This document shows, one piece after another, positions 60,948 to 64,000 of a stretch of 64,000 nucleotides of DNA. Made by a program: the position numbers and the translations under genes. The notes below the pieces were generated by a model. The model searched no databases and was not told the origin of the DNA. It was given only the letters and a program-made list of their open reading frames with translations. Where the stretch lies: assembly GCF_900155885.1 (NCBI RefSeq), contig NZ_FTMB01000002.1, forward strand, positions 329,107 to 393,106. The letters run 5' to 3'. The DNA is from Rhizobium sp. RU20A. GTDB lineage: Bacteria; Pseudomonadota; Alphaproteobacteria; Rhizobiales; Rhizobiaceae. Positions within the stretch are counted from its first letter, which is position 1. The number at the start of each line of letters is the position of its first letter.

Positions 60948-61868
60948 ATGGACCCCGATATGACGGAACAGCGGCCGCTGCCGGAACACAGACAAGGTGA
61001 TCTCCTCGAACGGATCCAGGAACGCTACGGCACGCTGCGCAAATCCGAACGCATTGTCGCGGACTTCCTGCGCAACAATGCGGGCAAACGTCTCGACAGC
61101 TCCATCACCGAACTCGGCCGCACCCTTGGCGTCAGCGAGGCCACGATCAGCCGTGTCAGTCGCGCGCTTGGCTATGACGGCTATCCGGACATGAAGCTGT
61201 CGCTCGCCGAAGGCACGCGCAACCGCTCCAGCATCGTCAACCTGCCGCTTGAAATCGATGATTCCGATTCGCTGATCAGCACCAGCAACAAGCTGGCCAG
61301 CCTGCTGATCGCCGGCCTTGCCGGCACGCAGCGCATGCTGGACGCGCACCGGCTGGAGCAGGCCGTGGAAGCCCTGCGCGCGGCACGCAAGATCGTCTTC
61401 GTCGGCGTCGGCGGCGCTGCCGCCATATGCGACGAGGCTGCGCATGTGTTCATGAAGGCCGGCTTCGACGCAACCAGCTATCGCGACGGCTATACGCAGA
61501 CGATCGTCGCCTCGACCCTGACGGCCGGCGACGTGATGGTCGGCATCTCGCACACCGGCAGCACCGAGACGGTGACCGACGCGCTGCTGCTCGCCCGCGA
61601 GAAGAAGGCCACGACCATCGCCATCACCAGCAATGGCGATAGCGATGTCGGCCATGCCGGCGATGTGGTGCTGACCACCTGGAGCGCCGACCAGCAACTG
61701 GTGCCGCTGCACGGCGACTTCCTCGAGGGACGCGCCAGCCAGCTCTTCCTCATCGACCTGCTCTATGTCGGCGCCCTCTTCCGCAACGGCGACGGCCCCG
61801 CCACGGCGCTGAAGACCACCGGCGAGGCACTGGAAAAGCGTTACAGGAAAAAGCGCGGGGGCGTGTGA
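60948..61868 (+). CDS. RpiR-family transcriptional regulator with SIS domain
   Basis: The 306-residue protein has an N-terminal helix-turn-helix (FLRNNAGKRLDSSITELGRT then LGVSEATISRVSRALGYDG, about residues 40-80) and a C-terminal SIS domain with IVFVGVGGAAAICDEAAHVF (about 151-170) and VGISHTGSTETVTDAL, which binds a sugar phosphate. It should regulate the divergent seven-gene operon through the GAAAA-TTTTCTTC motifs. ATG 60948 lacks an evident ribosome-binding site; ATG 60960 follows a weak GGA, so the start is uncertain by four codons. Confidence 0.9.
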   Translation: MDPDMTEQRPLPEHRQGDLLERIQERYGTLRKSERIVADFLRNNAGKRLDSSITELGRTLGVSEATISRVSRALGYDGYPDMKLSLAEGTRNRSSIVNLPLEIDDSDSLISTSNKLASLLIAGLAGTQRMLDAHRLEQAVEALRAARKIVFVGVGGAAAICDEAAHVFMKAGFDATSYRDGYTQTIVASTLTAGDVMVGISHTGSTETVTDALLLAREKKATTIAITSNGDSDVGHAGDVVLTTWSADQQLVPLHGDFLEGRASQLFLIDLLYVGALFRNGDGPATALKTTGEALEKRYRKKRGGV

Positions 61869-61937
61869 GGCAGGCTTTGGCGGCGTAATCTTAGTCGGGC
61901 GTTAGGTAAGTCATTCATTTCCGATTGCGCCGTTAGC

Positions 61938-62039
61938 CCCCTCGCCCTGACACTCTCCCCGAGGGGAGAGGGGACACAAGCGCGGCGCTGCACCTCCCTT
62001 CTCCCCTCGGGGAGAAGGTGCCCGAAGGGCGGATGAGGC
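61938..62039. repeat. rhizobial intergenic palindromic element
   Basis: CTCCCCGAGGGGAGAG and CTTCTCCCCTCGGGGAGAAG are two palindromes within a block that begins CCCTCGCCCTGACA and ends GCCCGAAGGGCGGATGAGG. Blocks like this are scattered between genes in many rhizobia (RIME-like mosaic elements). It lies between the convergent RpiR and CbbY-like genes and may act as a bidirectional terminator. Confidence 0.7.
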
Positions 62040-62080
62040 GGTTAATGGCGCAAAACTGAAGGCAGGTACTCTCCCGCACC

Positions 62081-62779
62081 TCACCCGATCATCGCCCGGC
62101 AGGCTGCAATATCCACCCCGCCCGCATCCAGATCCGCCACAACCTTGTCCGCGAGCGAGAAATCCTCTTCGCCCGTGTAGGAGGAGACCGTCACCGTGCA
62201 GTGCATGCCGGCGGCCTTGGCGGCGCGCAGGCCGTTATTGCTGTCCTCGATCACCATGCACTGGCCGGGCGTCAACGTCAGCGTCTGGGCCGCGAGATTG
62301 TAAATGTCCGGCGCCGGCTTCTTGGCCGCGACGGCATCGCCGGCGAAGACGGTGATGTGCTTCGAACGCTCGGCTCCCAGCATGACGTCTACCACGGCCT
62401 GTACGGCCTTTTCGTTCGAGGTGGAGCAGACGGCCAGCTTGATGCCGTTGGCGATCGCTTCATCGACAATGCGCGCAACGCCGGAGCGCAGCGGCATGCG
62501 CCCCTCACGGATCAGCCGCATGAAGATCTCCGTCTTCAGCTTGTGGATCGCGAGGATCAGCGCATCACGATCCGGATGGCTTTCCGGCCAACCGGTCTCG
62601 TCGAAATGGCGACGCATGCGCTCCTTGCCGCCGGCCGTCAGCAGGAGGTCGCCATAGCGCTCCACGCTCCAGACCGTCTCGAGACCAAGCTCGGCGAAGG
62701 CCTCGTTGAAGGCCACGCGGTGGCCGTCACGTTCGGTATCGACGAGCACGCCGTCGCAGTCGAAGATCAGCGCCTGCAT
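62081..62779 (-). CDS. HAD phosphatase, CbbY-like
   Basis: The 232-residue protein has HAD motif I FDCDGVLVDTERDGHR (about residues 6-21) and a cap with WSVERYGDLLLTAGGKERM, a pattern typical of CbbY. Motif II is VCSTSNEKA, motif III Lys lies in AAKKPAPDIY and motif IV is VIEDSNNGLRAAKAAG. CbbY removes xylulose-1,5-bisphosphate, an inhibitor of RuBisCO; no RuBisCO genes are in the window, so another sugar bisphosphate may be the target. It starts four bases after the aldolase stop, so the two are one operon. Confidence 0.88.
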   Translation of the reverse strand: MQALIFDCDGVLVDTERDGHRVAFNEAFAELGLETVWSVERYGDLLLTAGGKERMRRHFDETGWPESHPDRDALILAIHKLKTEIFMRLIREGRMPLRSGVARIVDEAIANGIKLAVCSTSNEKAVQAVVDVMLGAERSKHITVFAGDAVAAKKPAPDIYNLAAQTLTLTPGQCMVIEDSNNGLRAAKAAGMHCTVTVSSYTGEEDFSLADKVVADLDAGGVDIAACRAMIG

Positions 62780-62783
62780 CGGA

Positions 62784-63665
62784 TCAGGCCCCCTGGCCGG
62801 CCGCGTGGGCTGCCTTGCCCTCGGAGCCGAAGGCGCGGATCATGTCGAGCACGTCCTGTTTCATCGCCGCATATTGGCCCTCGATGAACGGGAGCGGCTC
62901 GGCAAGCTTCGGCTTTTCGGCACGCACCGCAAGGAAGCCCTCGATGAAGCGGTTCTTGTGCATGGTCGAGATATTGACCTTGGCGCAGCCGCCGGCGATG
63001 CAGCGGTCGAACTGCTCCTGGCTGAGGCCCGTGCCGCCATGCAGCGCAATCGGGATCGGAATGGTCGCGGTGATCTTTTCGAGGAGATCATAGGCGATCT
63101 TCGGCTGACCCTTGTAGAAGCCATGGGCCGTACCGATGGCCGGCGCGAAGACGGCGAGGTTCGGCATGTCCTTCACGAAGGCGACGCATTCGTCATAATT
63201 GGCGAGGATGGCTGCATCCTCCGCCACGAACTTGTCGTCCTCCACACCGCCGATGGCGCCAATCTCCGCCTCGAGGCCAACGCCGGCCGCCTCGGTCATC
63301 GCGTAGATCTCTTCCGACTTCGCCTTGTTTTCCGCAAACGGCAGGGCCGAACCATCGAACATCACGGAGGTCCAGCCAGCATCGATGCAGCGGCGGATGA
63401 CGTCCTTGTCGCTGCAATGGTCGAGATGCAGCGCGACGGGCACGTCGACATCCTCGGCCAGCATGCGCACCCAGGTGCCAATCGTCTTGTAGCCCCAGTG
63501 CTTGATGGTCTTGACCGAGACCTGAACGATCATCGGCGCCTTCAAGTCGGCAGCCCCTTCGACGATCGCGCGCGCGCTGTTGTAGTCGATCATGTTGAAA
63601 GCCGCGATCCCGTAACGCGCAGCCTGCGCACGCTTGAGCATCGGCCCCATCGTGACGAGTGCCAT
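62784..63665 (-). CDS. class II ketose-bisphosphate aldolase (GatY/KbaY/FbaA family)
   Basis: Class II aldolases split fructose- or tagatose-bisphosphate with a zinc ion. The protein has about 293 residues with YGIAAFNMIDYNSARAIVEG, the catalytic Asp and zinc His in VALHLDHCSD (about residues 68-77), DGSALPFAENKAKSEE, GLEAEIGAIGGVED, AIGTAHGFYKGQP and IALHGGTGLSQEQF. ATG 63665 has AGGGA at good spacing; the frame's first ATG (63704) sits directly on AGAGG. It pairs with the CbbY-like gene. GatY-type tagatose or other ketose substrates are as likely as fructose-bisphosphate. Confidence 0.9.
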   Translation of the reverse strand: MALVTMGPMLKRAQAARYGIAAFNMIDYNSARAIVEGAADLKAPMIVQVSVKTIKHWGYKTIGTWVRMLAEDVDVPVALHLDHCSDKDVIRRCIDAGWTSVMFDGSALPFAENKAKSEEIYAMTEAAGVGLEAEIGAIGGVEDDKFVAEDAAILANYDECVAFVKDMPNLAVFAPAIGTAHGFYKGQPKIAYDLLEKITATIPIPIALHGGTGLSQEQFDRCIAGGCAKVNISTMHKNRFIEGFLAVRAEKPKLAEPLPFIEGQYAAMKQDVLDMIRAFGSEGKAAHAAGQGA

Positions 63666-64000
63666 GGTGTCCATCCCTGTTCGGTCGTTGTCGCCGCGGG
63701 CCATCCTCTTGATCCCGCAAGGCCGAGCCGGCCTCCGCTCCTTCCTATCAGACGACGGATTTTTGTAAATAATTTTCTTATGAAAGACGCAAAGCGCGAC
63801 GGAAAATATGACGTTATTAGGCGCTTATCACGTGAGTTCGGACGCGCCCATCCAGAAACGAGCATACCCCGTCATATTTATGGAAATAATTTGCCGACTA
63901 CATCCCCCCCCTTGACGCGGCAAGGCCGGCGTTTTTGGCGCCGGCCTTGTTTTGCTCATCGGTGTGTCGTCGGTGTTGTCGTGGCGTTTGTTATTTCTGC
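63666..64000. other. intergenic region upstream of the aldolase, with a plus-strand hairpin
   Basis: The region holds the aldolase promoter, is AT-rich between about 63760 and 63900 (for example AATAATTTTCTTATGAAAG), and contains GGAAATAATTTGCC near 63880, a weak relative of the RpiR-site pattern. I find no gene to the window end. Confidence 0.5.
63922..63953 (+). terminator. orphan terminator-like hairpin
   Basis: AAGGCCGGCG and CGCCGGCCTT pair over ten bases around TTTTTGG and are followed by GTTTTGC on the plus strand. No plus-strand gene lies between the RpiR stop (61868) and here, so it may belong to a small RNA or be a leader attenuator for a gene beyond the window. Confidence 0.5.

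Overview
The window looks like chromosomal DNA of a Rhizobiaceae-type alphaproteobacterium (Rhizobium/Agrobacterium/Ensifer/Shinella range). The signs are high GC, a gcrA cell-cycle gene with clustered GANTC sites, a SAM-II riboswitch in front of metZ, the rhizobial order phoR-pstSCAB-phoU-phoB, a long two-domain dCTP deaminase, a DUF992 protein, and a rhizobial-style intergenic palindrome. I saw no insertion sequence, CRISPR array or rRNA. Two tRNA genes are present: Gly(CCC) on minus and Thr(CGT) on plus.

Layout. 0-13 kb is a mixed housekeeping/accessory stretch: the end of a CRTAC1-type protein, a secreted protein, a ccdAB toxin-antitoxin pair, lepA, an MFS exporter divergent from an XRE-cupin regulator, a GNAT enzyme, a Cys-rich secreted protein, a LysE-type exporter, an S24 LexA-like regulator, a nuclease-fold protein, a TerB-like protein, a solute-binding protein and a GT2 glycosyltransferase. 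13-20.6 kb is core metabolism and cell cycle: dcd, SAM-II/metZ, apaG, hslO, argF-argD and gcrA. 20.7-29.7 kb is the phosphate block, with ppk2 beside it. 29.7-32.7 kb holds a rhizobial-type membrane protein of unknown role, a nitronate monooxygenase and tRNA-Thr. 32.8-38.8 kb is a catabolic cluster (LysR, GMC oxidoreductase, enolase-superfamily protein, beta-hydroxyacid dehydrogenase, GlxA-type regulator).

38.8-41.2 kb is a small AT-rich island. It carries a translationally coupled two-gene cassette that I cannot assign: a 280-residue soluble protein and a four-helix membrane protein, flanked by diverged inverted repeats.

41.2-63.7 kb is largely devoted to carbohydrate catabolism and splits into two regulons. 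The first has a SorC-family regulator, an FGGY kinase and a two-subunit transketolase, divergent from an RbsABC-type transporter and two SDR dehydrogenases. A GAATWWWWATTC palindrome recurs in its control regions. The second has an RpiR regulator divergent from seven collinear genes: E1-alpha and E1-beta of an acetoin-dehydrogenase-like complex, a transaldolase, a lipoyl-hydrolase E2-like protein, a phosphoglycolate-phosphatase-like HAD protein, an EryC-like isomerase and a TpiB/EryH-like TIM paralogue. A class II aldolase and a CbbY-like phosphatase follow. A c-di-GMP HD-GYP response regulator and a DUF992 protein lie between the two regulons.

The most promising candidates for something new are the RpiR-linked operon, which joins a thiamine-dependent oxidative cleavage complex to tetrose/transaldolase chemistry, and the AT-rich two-gene cassette. 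Both functional readings are inference from gene content.
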